DNA of 64,000 nt from an uncultured Desulfobacterales bacterium (GTDB taxonomy: Bacteria; Desulfobacterota; Desulfobulbia; Desulfobulbales; Desulfocapsaceae): contig CALGIJ010000011.1 of the NCBI GenBank assembly GCA_937915545.1, forward strand, positions 124,001 through 188,000. The letters are read 5' to 3'. The translations under genes and the position numbers were made by a program. Numbering within the stretch: the first letter of the stretch is position 1; each line of letters opens with the position of its first letter. Below are positions 24,750 to 34,524 of this stretch, piece by piece. The notes under the pieces are model-generated. The model made no database searches. It had not been told where the DNA came from and was given only the letters and a program-made list of their open reading frames with translations.

Positions 24750-27473
24750 CTACTTCTCGGCTGCAACCGTATCGAGGGCCTGCCGCACTTTACGCAGCAG
24801 GTCACTTCTCGTGAAAGGCTTGTGGATAAAGTGTACGCCGTCTACCAGTACACCATGCTTCCCAATGAGATCGGCGGTATACCCGGACATGTACAGAGTT
24901 TTCACTTGGGGAAAACGTGCCGTCATCTGCAGGGCGAGATCCCGACCATTCATCTCCGGCATGATGACATCGGTGACCAGCAGGTGCAGGGCGCCTTCAT
25001 GTCGCGCGGCCAGTTGCAATGCCTCCTGCGGGGTTGCGGCTGTCAAGACCTTGTAGCCCTCTTTTTCGAGGATGGAGCGACCGAGTTTGAGAATCGAGCG
25101 CTCGTCCTCGACGATGAGGATGCCCTCACCACCGCCGAGGTGTTCCTCCTTCTCGGCAATCTTGTGCTCGCTGACGAGACCTCTCGCCGCAGGGAAGAAG
25201 ATCTTGAACGTGGTGCCCTCACCAGGCTCGCTCTCCACTTCGATTTCGCCGCCATTTTGCTCGACGGTTCCGTAAATGGTCGACAGTCCGAGCCCGGTGC
25301 CCTTGCCGGGCTCTTTGGTGGAGTAGAAGGGCTCGAAGATATTCTTCATCGTCTCCTTGTCCATGCCGCAGCCGTTGTCAGCAAAGGACAGCATGACCAG
25401 TTCACGGTTCTCCGCCGCCTCGGTCGGGGAGTGCTGGCCCCTTTTGACCTGCGCCGTTTCAATGATTATCTGGCCGACATCGCCGACAGCGTCGCGGGAG
25501 TTGACGCAAAGGTTGGTGAGAATCTGGTTGAGCTGTGAGGGGTCGATGAGGACCGGTGAGAGCAGCCTCCCGGGATGGTATTCCAGGCTGATGTTTTCGC
25601 CGATGAGGCGCCGCAACATCTTGAGCGTCGCTTCGGTGGCTTCGTTGAGATCGATGAGCTGCGGAGTGATAACCTGCTTGCGGGCGAAGGTCAACAGCTG
25701 CTCGGTGATGCTCGCCGATCGACGGGCGGCATCATAGACCTCCTGGAGGTCACTGTACAGCGGATCGGTCCTTTTGACCTGGGACAGGGCCAACTCGGTG
25801 AAGCCGATGATGACGCCAAGCATGTTGTTGAAATCGTGGGCGATACCTCCGGCCAGCCGACCCACCGACTCCAGTTTCTGGGCCTGTATGAGCTGTTCCT
25901 GCAGCCGCTCGCGTTCGGCTTCGGCCTGTTTGCGCGCCGAGATGTCCTGCAGCAGGATGGCCGCCTTGTGTTCATCGGGCCGGCCAAGGGCAAAGGAAAA
26001 GACTTCGAACCAGCGTCCGAGGGACTTGGCGTATTTTTCGAAACGTCGCGGCGTCCCGGTTCTGGCGATACCGGCGAAGGTTTCCGTCCACGAGTTTCCC
26101 CTGGCGGGAATGAGCTCGCTGAGGAGTTTGCCCCTTGCCTCTACCAGCCCGGTGTGTTTGGTGAAGGCCGGGTTGGCCTCGAGGAGGAGGAGATCCCGCG
26201 CTTCGCCTTCCTCGCCGAACACGATCTCGATGACGCAGAAGCCCTCGTCCATCGACTCGAACAGGGTGCGATACTGCTCTTCCGAGCTCTTCAACTCACG
26301 CTGCATGCGTATACGCTCGGTGACATCCCTTACCGTCGACAGCATCATCCTGCCTTCCTGCAGAGGAATGTTCTGGGCGCAGACGTAGCGGGTCTCCTGT
26401 CCCTCTCTGCTAATGGGAATGTCCTCCCAGAGCATTCGCCGCGGATCGCCGCTGGCGCAGTCGGCGAGGACGCGCTCCTTCATCTCCCGGCGAAAATCCG
26501 GGTCCTCGTAAACCGCCTCCCAGAAGGAGTCCGGATCGGTCAGCGTTTCCCTGGTCGTACGGTAAAAGCGGGGGAAATTATCGTTCATGTAGAGCATGGT
26601 CACCGCGGGCTCAACGGAGTTGACCGCAAGGCCGATGGGCAAGTGCCCCATCACCGTAGCCGTGAACCTTTCCTGATTTCGTAAGTCGTGTTCTCGTTTT
26701 TTATGCTCAGTAATATCGAAGGCGTAGTGGATATAAAGGTCATCCGAGACCTTGAGCCAGCGGGCATCCCAGATGATTCCCTGGACTTCGACTTCGAGGC
26801 GTTGCGGCTGCCCGCTGGCCCAGAGGTCATGCGCCAAACACCAAGGGCAGGCCGCATCGAATCCCGGCCAGGAGGCGAAACATGTCTTGCCGATCTCACA
26901 TCCGGCGCGCCTGGCCGCACCGTTCATGGCGACGATTTCTCTCGTCTCCGGCCGGAGCAGAATGGCGACACAGGGCAGGGCGTCAAGCAGGGTCTGGTGC
27001 AACTTCTTCTGCTCCTCCTCGCGCCGCTCTCGCTGCTTTCTCTCCGTCAGGTCACGGACGATGACGCTGGCCCGCTCCTCTCCCGTGGCGGTAACGAATG
27101 TCGCCGTGGTGATCTCCGTGGGAATGATTCTGCCACTCTTGTGAAGGAAATTGAGCTCGCCGCTATAACTGCCATGTTCTCTCCTTCTCTCCAGACCATA
27201 CCTGAGCTGCTCGTCATTGAAATCGACTACGCCCTCCCTCCCCAGGCGTATGATCTCTTCTTCGCTGTAACCGAGCATCTGGCAAGCGGCGGGGTTGGCG
27301 CGAAAGATGCGGCCATCCGGGGCGGTGATGAACAGGGCGTCGAGACTGTGGTTGAAGAATGCCGCAAAAGCGTTTTCGCAGGATGTCCGACAGCTCTGAT
27401 CATGAGGTGACTGATCCTGGCTCTCGTCGTGTGCTGTGTGGTTGCTCCCTACGGTGTCTTCGGTCTTTGTCAT
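24750..27473 (-). CDS. Cytoplasmic multi-PAS hybrid histidine kinase
   Basis: A 907-residue protein without membrane segments. Four PAS-type domains can be traced (about 35-150, 160-255, 265-385 and 390-510); the second holds a cysteine group (CEIGKTC and ACPWCLAHDL). Then HisKA with GGIAHDFNNMLGV, HATPase_c (NSRDA, DNGCGM, GKGTGLGLS) and a receiver (Asp in LLVTDVIMPEMNG) ending at the C-terminus. The cysteine insert of the neighbouring kinases' ATPase domain is missing here. It lies 51 bases upstream of the 1346-residue kinase and 21 bases downstream of the HDOD regulator, all on the minus strand, so these genes are likely one transcript. Confidence 0.9.
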   Translation of the reverse strand: MTKTEDTVGSNHTAHDESQDQSPHDQSCRTSCENAFAAFFNHSLDALFITAPDGRIFRANPAACQMLGYSEEEIIRLGREGVVDFNDEQLRYGLERRREHGSYSGELNFLHKSGRIIPTEITTATFVTATGEERASVIVRDLTERKQRERREEEQKKLHQTLLDALPCVAILLRPETREIVAMNGAARRAGCEIGKTCFASWPGFDAACPWCLAHDLWASGQPQRLEVEVQGIIWDARWLKVSDDLYIHYAFDITEHKKREHDLRNQERFTATVMGHLPIGLAVNSVEPAVTMLYMNDNFPRFYRTTRETLTDPDSFWEAVYEDPDFRREMKERVLADCASGDPRRMLWEDIPISREGQETRYVCAQNIPLQEGRMMLSTVRDVTERIRMQRELKSSEEQYRTLFESMDEGFCVIEIVFGEEGEARDLLLLEANPAFTKHTGLVEARGKLLSELIPARGNSWTETFAGIARTGTPRRFEKYAKSLGRWFEVFSFALGRPDEHKAAILLQDISARKQAEAERERLQEQLIQAQKLESVGRLAGGIAHDFNNMLGVIIGFTELALSQVKRTDPLYSDLQEVYDAARRSASITEQLLTFARKQVITPQLIDLNEATEATLKMLRRLIGENISLEYHPGRLLSPVLIDPSQLNQILTNLCVNSRDAVGDVGQIIIETAQVKRGQHSPTEAAENRELVMLSFADNGCGMDKETMKNIFEPFYSTKEPGKGTGLGLSTIYGTVEQNGGEIEVESEPGEGTTFKIFFPAARGLVSEHKIAEKEEHLGGGEGILIVEDERSILKLGRSILEKEGYKVLTAATPQEALQLAARHEGALHLLVTDVIMPEMNGRDLALQMTARFPQVKTLYMSGYTADLIGKHGVLVDGVHFIHKPFTRSDLLRKVRQALDTVAAEK

Positions 27474-27494
27474 GGCGGACTCGTTCAGCGAGGA

Positions 27495-28700
27495 TTATTC
27501 GTCACGTTCCATGAGGGATTGGCAGTGCGTCAGCCACTCCTGAGCCGCCTCCCTGCAGCCGAGCCGATCGAGATGGGCGGTGTCGAGAGGTGGGGGCGGT
27601 CCGCTGAGCTGTTCGGGGTAGCCGAGGTAATAGGCATGATCGGCGAGGTGCACTGCCAGCGCGGTGGTAAAACCTTCAGCCTCGAGGAGGTTGAGGCGGT
27701 GGTGGAAGGCGATGGCCTCGATGATCTCGCTGTTGAAGCCCCACAGACCGATCAAATAGGCGCCGATATCGGCGTGGGTGGTCTGCATGCGGTTGGCTTC
27801 TTCGAGCTCGAGGCGGATGCCCTCCTTCTCGGCGGTCACCATGATCCGCGCATAGTCGTCGCCGAGGTGAGAGATCAGCAGCAAACGGCCGATATCGTGC
27901 AGCATGCCGGCGATAAAGGAGTTGTTGATAAGTTCGAGATTGTCGCAGGCCTCCGCGGCGATTCGCTTGCTGCAGTGTGCCACGGTCATGCTGTGCTGCC
28001 ACAGTCTGGTCAGGGCGGCTTTCTGGGCCGGCACTCTGAACTCGGAAAAGATCTGTATGTTGAGCACCAGCACCTTGATGGTATCGAGCCCGAGCAGCTT
28101 GACGGCGCGGGCCGGACGGTCGACCTTGCGGTAGAGACCGAAGAAGGAGGAGTTGACCAGTTGGAGAAGCTTGGCGGTCATGGCAATATCCTGTTCGATG
28201 ATTGCCGCCACGTCGTCGAGGCTGGCTTCCGGGTCCTTCAGTTTCTCCTGGAGCTTGGCGTAGACCGAGGGCAGACTGGGCAGGGTGCCGATGCCGGTGA
28301 CGAGATTCTTGAGGTGGCCGTTGGTCAGCTGGCCATGTAATGCGGCGGCACGAGCGAGCACCTCCTTGAGACGCTCCGGCGCACAGGGCTTGGCGAGAAA
28401 CTGGTGAGCCACGGTAACCGTCTTGAGCACCGCGGAATCGTCCGCCTGGCCGGAGAGCATGATGCGCATGGCATGGGGGTAGTGCAATTGGATGGCGTTG
28501 AGCAGGGCGGCGCCGTCCATCCCCGGCATGCGCATGTCGGAGACAACCACGTCGGCCGGCTGTTCGGCCATGGCCTGCAACGCCTGATCGCCATTCTCGC
28601 AGAAGCGGAGGTCGTAGACCTCGCGGAAGGGGCGGAGCATGCGCCGGATGCCGTCGAGGATATTGGGGTCATCGTCGACAAAGAGGATGTTCTTCTTCAT
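27495..28700 (-). CDS. Response regulator with HDOD output domain
   Basis: A 401-residue protein: receiver (residues 1-120; Asp in VVVSDMRMPGMDG, Lys in FLAKPCAPE), then an HDOD domain (about 140-340) with VNSSFFGL, a GLDTIK region and MLHDIGRLLL, and a tail of about 60 residues. HDOD domains are catalytically dead relatives of HD phosphohydrolases and usually act as binding modules in signalling. It follows the degenerate HD-GYP regulator by 32 bases and precedes the multi-PAS kinase, which may be its phosphate donor (inference). Confidence 0.88.
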   Translation of the reverse strand: MKKNILFVDDDPNILDGIRRMLRPFREVYDLRFCENGDQALQAMAEQPADVVVSDMRMPGMDGAALLNAIQLHYPHAMRIMLSGQADDSAVLKTVTVAHQFLAKPCAPERLKEVLARAAALHGQLTNGHLKNLVTGIGTLPSLPSVYAKLQEKLKDPEASLDDVAAIIEQDIAMTAKLLQLVNSSFFGLYRKVDRPARAVKLLGLDTIKVLVLNIQIFSEFRVPAQKAALTRLWQHSMTVAHCSKRIAAEACDNLELINNSFIAGMLHDIGRLLLISHLGDDYARIMVTAEKEGIRLELEEANRMQTTHADIGAYLIGLWGFNSEIIEAIAFHHRLNLLEAEGFTTALAVHLADHAYYLGYPEQLSGPPPPLDTAHLDRLGCREAAQEWLTHCQSLMERDE

Positions 28701-28732
28701 ATGTACTCCCGCCGATGTGGCGGCGTCCTCGT

Positions 28733-29917
28733 TCAGTTCAACGGAGAATCGGTCTGCTGTTCCTTGATACGGACGCGAATCGGTTCCTTGACCGCGGATT
28801 GACGAGCAAAATTGACCAGACTCTGCAGGATCGGCCAGGTCAGTTCCTGGCCTTTGGGAATGAGCAGGGTGCCGTTCAGGGCCTCGACATCGTTTTCGAC
28901 GACCATCCCCACCGCCAGGTCGCGGATGCGCAGGCTGGCCTTGCGGGTATGGGTGCCGATCCGGCAGCGTGCCAGTTCGGCGAGGACGAGCGGGTTATAC
29001 TCCTCCGCCTGTTGCGTCATGTGCTTGACGGCCTCCTCGTGAGTCAGGCCGCGACCGAGGAGGAGGTCATGGTCGAAGGCGGCCTTGACGATCTGGGCGC
29101 CGAGGTCTTCCTCGCCCTGCTCGCCGTCGTCCTCCTCGAACCGGCTGAAGGGTCGCAGCTGATGGCGGATGATATGCGCCACGCCTTCGAGCCGCGGGAT
29201 ATGCTGCAGCAGGTCGGCGCCGATCTGCGGGTGACTGCGGTAGAGCTCGTCCTCGGTTATGTCGAGCTCGTTACCGGCGTAGACCCTGGCCAGCACCTCG
29301 GCCGGCAGGGGGATGCAGCCGATCTGCGACATGAGGGCGGCTATTTCCAATTGCCAGAGATTGCCCACCCCCAGCGCCTTGCCCAGTGCCACCACCAGCG
29401 GCTGAATGCGGGCGCTGCAGCCGAAGGCGTTCGGGCTGGTATAGCCGAGCAGGTCGGAGAGCACTTTGATGCTGCCGCGCAGGGTCTTGTTGAGCAGTTC
29501 GCGCTCGGCGCTGAGGAGACGGTACTGCCGCAGGGCCAGGGCCAGGGCGGGCACCAGCGTGGCGACGGGACAGGGCTTGGTGAGAAAACGGAAGATCTGC
29601 CCTTTGTTGACGGCTTCGCTGGCCGTTTCCTGATCGGCGTTGCCGGTGAGCATCATGCGCACCGTTTCCGGATAGAGCTCCTTGACCAGGCTGAGCAGCC
29701 TGACGCCGTCCATGCCCGGCATGCGCATGTCGGAGACGATGATCGCATATGGGCCATTGGCTTTACATTTATCCAGCGCCTCCTGGCCACTCGTGGCGGT
29801 CTCGATGGAAAATCTGTTGCGGAGCTGGCGCTTCATCGAGTCGAGGATGTGCGCCTCATCGTCGACGAACAGAATGGTTTCGTTCTCGGCAGTCATGACC
29901 TGGGAAAATTTTTTCAC
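28733..29917 (-). CDS. RpfG-like response regulator with degenerate HD-GYP domain
   Basis: A 394-residue protein. Receiver at about 12-130 (Asp in IIVSDMRMPGMDG, Lys in FLTKPCPVA). The following region aligns by pattern with HD-GYP phosphodiesterases, but key positions are changed: AFGCSARIQPL where an 'H..RV' is expected, SQIGCIPLP in place of the HDIGK.G.P motif, and no GYP. HPQIGADLL and HIIRHQ, which correspond to later His positions, remain. It is therefore unlikely to hydrolyse cyclic di-GMP and may bind it or act by contact. The start is a GTG with GAAGGG 9 bases upstream; an ATG seven codons later is possible. Confidence 0.82.
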   Translation of the reverse strand: MKKFSQVMTAENETILFVDDEAHILDSMKRQLRNRFSIETATSGQEALDKCKANGPYAIIVSDMRMPGMDGVRLLSLVKELYPETVRMMLTGNADQETASEAVNKGQIFRFLTKPCPVATLVPALALALRQYRLLSAERELLNKTLRGSIKVLSDLLGYTSPNAFGCSARIQPLVVALGKALGVGNLWQLEIAALMSQIGCIPLPAEVLARVYAGNELDITEDELYRSHPQIGADLLQHIPRLEGVAHIIRHQLRPFSRFEEDDGEQGEEDLGAQIVKAAFDHDLLLGRGLTHEEAVKHMTQQAEEYNPLVLAELARCRIGTHTRKASLRIRDLAVGMVVENDVEALNGTLLIPKGQELTWPILQSLVNFARQSAVKEPIRVRIKEQQTDSPLN

Positions 29918-30171
29918 GGAATCGCCCTTCGCTGTAACCGGCTTCTATCAATAGTATGTGGCATCGGGGAGGCATTTTACAAGGACAAACACGCCTCTTG
30001 TGCGATTTGACATTCGGCAGGACTTGTGCAAAGGTGTATCAACAGATCGGTGGTCGCGGGTTGCTGATTGAACGGCAGCGATGAGATACTGCAGGGGAGA
30101 TTCCCTTGTGCGGCTGGAAGGGGGACTGGCCACAAGGGCGAAAAAACACTCACCGAGACGAGGCCCGGAGC

Positions 30172-32487
30172 ATGCAATCACTTCTCTTTTACCAGGCGAC
30201 CCTCGATTCGCTCAGGGCCACCATCGCCATCATCGACAGAGACGGCGCCATTCTCTTCGTCAACCGCTCGTGGCGGGAATTCGCCCGGGAGAACGACACC
30301 GATCCGCAGCAGGTCTCGGAAGGGTGTAATTATTTCACCGTCTGCGAGGCCGCAGCGGCTGCCGGCTGCCCAGAGGCCGGCGAGTTTCTCGACCAGGCCA
30401 AAAAACTCGTCACCGGCCAGATAGAGGAGTTCGGTTTCGAATACCCCTGCCACTCCCCGCAGCAGCAGAGGTGGTTCAAGGTGCGGGTGACACGGCTGCA
30501 GCAGGACAACAACGGCCGTATCGTCGTCGCCCATGAAAATCTCACCCTCATCAAGCTGGCCGAAGAGAACTTGCGGCGGCGTGAAGCCCTGCTGGATCGA
30601 ATCATCGGCATTTCGCCCAACCTGGTGTTCATCAAGGACAGCAACGGACGCTATGTCATGGCCAACGAGGCCTTCGCCACCATGTATGGCATGAGGCAGG
30701 AGGAGGTGATCGGCAGAACCGACAGCGAACTCCTTGCCGCAAGCGGATTGCCTGAAGAGGAAACGACAGCCTTCCATCGACCGGACGACGATGTCATCGC
30801 TAGAGCTGAAACGGTGGTCAGCGACGAACAGCCGTTCACCGATCATTATGGAACACGCAAGTGGTTTCGCACCGTGCGGGCGCCGCTGGTCGTCGACGGG
30901 GAAGTGCGCTCGCTCGTCGGCATCGCCAACGACATCACCAGAAACAGGGAGCAGGAACAGGCGGTGCGCAATGCCCAGCTTCGCCTGGAGACCATACTCA
31001 ATACCCTCAACCATGAAGTCACCCTGTTCGATAACGGAGCGCGGGTGATGTGGGCAAATAAGCGTGCCTGCGAGCATTCCGGAAGCTCGCTTGGCGAGCG
31101 TGTCGGAGAGGAATGTAACAGGTATTCCTGCCATATCTGCCAGAGTAGCGAGGATTGCCCGGTGCGAGCTGTCATCGCCAGCGGGCAACGGCAGCAGCGC
31201 ACCGTCACCATTCCCACCGGCACGACCCTCGCCTTGAGCGCCAACCCGGTGTTCGACAGCAACCGCGAGATGGTCGGGGCGGTACTGGTGGTCGAGGACA
31301 TCAGTGAGCGACTCTCCCTCGAGCAGCAGCTGCGCCAGGCGCAGCGCCTGGAGTCGCTGGGCACCCTGGCCGGAGGTATCGCCCATGATTTCAACAATAT
31401 GCTCACGGCGATTCTCGGCTTTACTGAACTCTGCCTCGACCGCGCGAAAGGCGACCAGGCGATGAAAGAGGACCTCGACGAGGTCTATCAGGCCAGTGTC
31501 CGCGCGCGCGAGCTGGTAGAACAGATCCTCACCTTCAGTCGCCGCAGCGAGGAAGACACGAAGCCACTCGATATCGCCCTGTTCATCAAGGAGGCAGCCA
31601 AACTGCTACGCGCGACCCTGCCCTCGACCATCACCATCAAGAGCAGGATCGCGCGGGATGTCGGCATGGCGTGCGCCGACCCTTCGCGCATCCACCAGAT
31701 CCTCATGAACCTGTGCACCAATGCCGCGCACGCCATGCGGGACAATGGCGGGACCCTCTCGCTGTCCCTGGCTGCCGTGCGCTATAGCGGTCGGGATCGG
31801 CCGCCCCATGCCCAGCTGGTCGCCGACAAGGACTATGCCCGCCTTGAAGTCGGCGATACCGGCTGTGGCATGAAGCCGGAGATGATCCCTCTCATCTTCG
31901 ACCCTTATTTCACTACCAAGGAAACCGGGGAGGGAACCGGGCTGGGACTGGCGGTCGTGCATGGCATCGTCCGCGACTATGGCGGCGCCATCACCGTCGA
32001 GTCGATGCCGGGCAAGGGCTCGAGATTTGCCGTCTATCTGCCTCTGGCCGGGAGCGTTGCGCGGACAGCTGCCGAGGAGCGTAGTGTGCCGCAGCAGCCG
32101 GGAAACGGTGAATCCCTTGTGGTGGTCGACGACGAGCAGGGGATAACCCGCTTCTGCAAAAAGGTGCTGGAGCAGGCCGGCTATGAGGTGCACACGGAAA
32201 ACGACAGCATGCAGGCCCTGCGTTATATCCAAGACAGACAGCAACAGGTCGACCTGCTCATCAGCGACATGACCATGCCCGGCCTCACCGGGGAGAAGCT
32301 GGCGCAGCAGGTCCGTCTCATCTTCCCAGACTTGCCGATCATCCTCATGAGCGGCAACCGCGCCGGCATTCCTGAATCGCTGGCAGGTTTTTCAGCCATC
32401 GAGACCCTGGTCAAACCGGTCGGCCGCGAGCGCCTGCTGGCGACGATCCGCAAGCTCATCGGCAGCGACACTGCCAGCAGCGCCTGA
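30172..32487 (+). CDS. Cytoplasmic PAS hybrid histidine kinase
   Basis: A 771-residue protein starting MQSLLFYQATLDSLRATIAI with GGAG close upstream. Three PAS-type domains (about 5-115, 125-250 and 265-385); the third contains CNRYSCHICQSSEDCPVRAV, a cysteine cluster. HisKA with GGIAHDFNNMLTA, HATPase_c (NAAHA, DTGCGM, GEGTGLGLAVVHG) and a C-terminal receiver (Asp in LLISDMTMPGLTG, Lys in LVKPVGRE). No transmembrane helix. It is divergent from the minus-strand signalling genes, sharing a 254-base control region, and is followed 53 bases later by another kinase on the same strand. Confidence 0.9.
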   Translation: MQSLLFYQATLDSLRATIAIIDRDGAILFVNRSWREFARENDTDPQQVSEGCNYFTVCEAAAAAGCPEAGEFLDQAKKLVTGQIEEFGFEYPCHSPQQQRWFKVRVTRLQQDNNGRIVVAHENLTLIKLAEENLRRREALLDRIIGISPNLVFIKDSNGRYVMANEAFATMYGMRQEEVIGRTDSELLAASGLPEEETTAFHRPDDDVIARAETVVSDEQPFTDHYGTRKWFRTVRAPLVVDGEVRSLVGIANDITRNREQEQAVRNAQLRLETILNTLNHEVTLFDNGARVMWANKRACEHSGSSLGERVGEECNRYSCHICQSSEDCPVRAVIASGQRQQRTVTIPTGTTLALSANPVFDSNREMVGAVLVVEDISERLSLEQQLRQAQRLESLGTLAGGIAHDFNNMLTAILGFTELCLDRAKGDQAMKEDLDEVYQASVRARELVEQILTFSRRSEEDTKPLDIALFIKEAAKLLRATLPSTITIKSRIARDVGMACADPSRIHQILMNLCTNAAHAMRDNGGTLSLSLAAVRYSGRDRPPHAQLVADKDYARLEVGDTGCGMKPEMIPLIFDPYFTTKETGEGTGLGLAVVHGIVRDYGGAITVESMPGKGSRFAVYLPLAGSVARTAAEERSVPQQPGNGESLVVVDDEQGITRFCKKVLEQAGYEVHTENDSMQALRYIQDRQQQVDLLISDMTMPGLTGEKLAQQVRLIFPDLPIILMSGNRAGIPESLAGFSAIETLVKPVGRERLLATIRKLIGSDTASSA

Positions 32488-32540
32488 CGGCCCAGCCTGG
32501 CCCGGTCGCAGATTGTGTGCCGGGCGCGAAGGAGCATGTT

Positions 32541-34130
32541 ATGCCTATGAATACCACCATCCTCGTCATCGATGACGAGGTCCCAATCCGCAAGCTGCTT
32601 GGCAGCGTCCTGGGAGGCGCCGGCTACCACATCGTCAGTGGTGCGAGCGTTGCCGAGGCGCGGGCCATCCTCGCCCAGCAAGAGATCGATCTGCTCATCA
32701 CCGATATCAACATGCCCGAAGAGACGGGCTATGACCTCATCGATCACGTCAAGAAGAACCATCCCCAGCTGCCGATCGTCGTCGCCACGGTCATCGATAA
32801 CGTCACCGAAGCCAGGCTCGTTCTCAAAAGTGGCGTTTATGGCTATCTCGTCAAGCCTTTCAACAAGAACCTGGTACTGATCACGGTGGCCAACGCCCTG
32901 CGCCTCCACGAGTTGGAGAGTCGGCAGCAGGCATCGCGTCAGGCGCTGGAACATGAACACCGGGCCATCATGGACAACCTGCCCATAGGCCTGCTGGTGC
33001 TGAGTCGAGATTTACAGCTGCTCGAGGCCAACAAGCGCATGCGTTCCTGGTTCGCCGCCCTGCGCCGTCAGACCCCGCTCGGCACTCTCACCGAGTTTGC
33101 CGCCAGCCTTCAGGTGGACTACCTCGCGGCGGCGGTATCCGGGGTCCTCGACAGTGGCGAGGGGCGGCGGCTCAATGCCCAGCTGGAGCTGGAGCAGGGC
33201 ATTCGCATGTTTCAGGTCACCATCGACCTCATTCCCACCGATGCCGCCGGCAACAAGGCGCTCATCGTCATGTTCGAGGATCAGACCGAGGCCCTGACCC
33301 TCGAACGCGAACTCCGCCAGGCCCAGAAGCTCGAGGCCATCGACCAGCTGGCGGCGGGCATCGCCCATGAGATCAACACTCCGGTGCAGTATATCGGCGA
33401 CAACATTCGTTTCCTGGCCGATTCCCTCACCTCTCTGCTGGCCTTGCTCGAGGGCTATGGCGAGTTTTACGAGCACTGTCGCAACAGCGATGGGGTCGAG
33501 GAATTACGGCAGAAAGTGGAAAAGCTCTATGCCGACGCGGATGTCGACTACCTGCGCGAGGAAATTCCCCTCACCGTACAGCAGAGCCTTGACGGGGTTG
33601 GCAGGGTGACCAAGATCGTGCGGGCGATGAAGGAGTTTTCCCACCCCGGATCGACGGAGAAGGTCCTCGTCGACATCAACAACGCCCTGCAGAGCACCAT
33701 TACCGTGTCGCGCAACGAGTGGAAGTATGGCGCAGACCTGGAGACCGAGTTCGCCCCGGACCTGCCCCCTATATCCTGCCTGCCGGCAGAGCTCAACCAG
33801 GTTTTTCTCAACCTGATCGTCAACGCCGCCCACGCCATCGACACCAGGGTGAAGAACGGCGATTACGACAAGGGGTTGATCCGCGTCGCCACCAGACTCG
33901 ACAGAGACCACGTGGTCATCAAGGTTGCCGACAACGGCACCGGCATCCCGGAGAAAATTCGCCATCGCATCTACGACCCCTTTTTCACCACCAAACCGGT
34001 TGGCAAAGGCACCGGGCAGGGGCTGGCCATTGCCCGGGATATCGTCGTCGAGAAACACCATGGCCTGATCTCCTGTGCGACAGAGGAGGGCCAGGGAACC
34101 ACTTTCACCATCAGGCTGCCCTTAGCCTGA
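32541..34130 (+). CDS. Response regulator-histidine kinase (REC-PAS-HisKA-HATPase)
   Basis: A 529-residue soluble protein. N-terminal receiver (about 5-125; Asp in LLITDINMPEETG, Lys in YLVKPFNKN), a PAS-like sensor (about 140-255), HisKA with AAGIAHEINTPVQYIGDN and a long helical insert with SLLALLEGYGEFYEHC, then HATPase_c (NAAHAI, DNGTGI, GKGTGQGLAIARD). The HEINTP version and extended dimerisation helix belong to a different kinase subfamily from the HD[FY]NN kinases around it. AAGGAG lies upstream of the chosen ATG. As it begins with a receiver, it could be the next step of the phosphorelay started by the preceding hybrid kinase (inference). Confidence 0.9.
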   Translation: MPMNTTILVIDDEVPIRKLLGSVLGGAGYHIVSGASVAEARAILAQQEIDLLITDINMPEETGYDLIDHVKKNHPQLPIVVATVIDNVTEARLVLKSGVYGYLVKPFNKNLVLITVANALRLHELESRQQASRQALEHEHRAIMDNLPIGLLVLSRDLQLLEANKRMRSWFAALRRQTPLGTLTEFAASLQVDYLAAAVSGVLDSGEGRRLNAQLELEQGIRMFQVTIDLIPTDAAGNKALIVMFEDQTEALTLERELRQAQKLEAIDQLAAGIAHEINTPVQYIGDNIRFLADSLTSLLALLEGYGEFYEHCRNSDGVEELRQKVEKLYADADVDYLREEIPLTVQQSLDGVGRVTKIVRAMKEFSHPGSTEKVLVDINNALQSTITVSRNEWKYGADLETEFAPDLPPISCLPAELNQVFLNLIVNAAHAIDTRVKNGDYDKGLIRVATRLDRDHVVIKVADNGTGIPEKIRHRIYDPFFTTKPVGKGTGQGLAIARDIVVEKHHGLISCATEEGQGTTFTIRLPLA

Positions 34131-34467
34131 GCCTTGGGTGAAAAAATCGTATGCTGCTTGCGTTATTCCTGGCAATCACCGATGACTGGCATAGACGCCG
34201 TCGATGTTTACCTCAAGATACGGTGGGATCCTTGTGATCACCTCGATTTCTTCGACCCTTGAAGTCGAAGCCGAGTACCCTGACCAGGGTCCTGGCCTAA
34301 CTATTTTTAGGAAGAGGCGGAACGCTCATGGACCCTTCAGCATGAGTGTCAAAAAAATCCGACAAGGACAACGTCGAATTTCCCCAAACTGTAACCTCGG
34401 CGATAGTCATCGTTGAGGTCCGCTTTCCGAGTGGCAACATTGGCAGGTCACAGAAGGGGCGGGCGCT
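34131..34467. other. Spacer between kinase block and satellite module
   Basis: No gene recognised. A short inverted repeat (TTCGAC/GTCGAA around 34252-34271) is present. Somewhere here composition changes from the GC-rich kinase block to the more AT-rich satellite-type genes, so a junction is likely, but no boundary repeat was found. Confidence 0.45.
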
Positions 34468-34507
34468 ATTCCCCCGCAATCCATATTACCGGTGATTGCG
34501 GGGGAAT
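34468..34507 (-). terminator. Hairpin downstream of small-terminase gene
   Basis: Perfect 13-bp arms (ATTCCCCCGCAAT, 34468-34480; complement 34495-34507) and a 14-nt loop, 18 bases after the operon's last stop codon. No U-run on the minus strand; still the most likely end of the five-gene transcript. Confidence 0.5.
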
Positions 34508-34524
34508 CTTCATTGAGGCATCGC

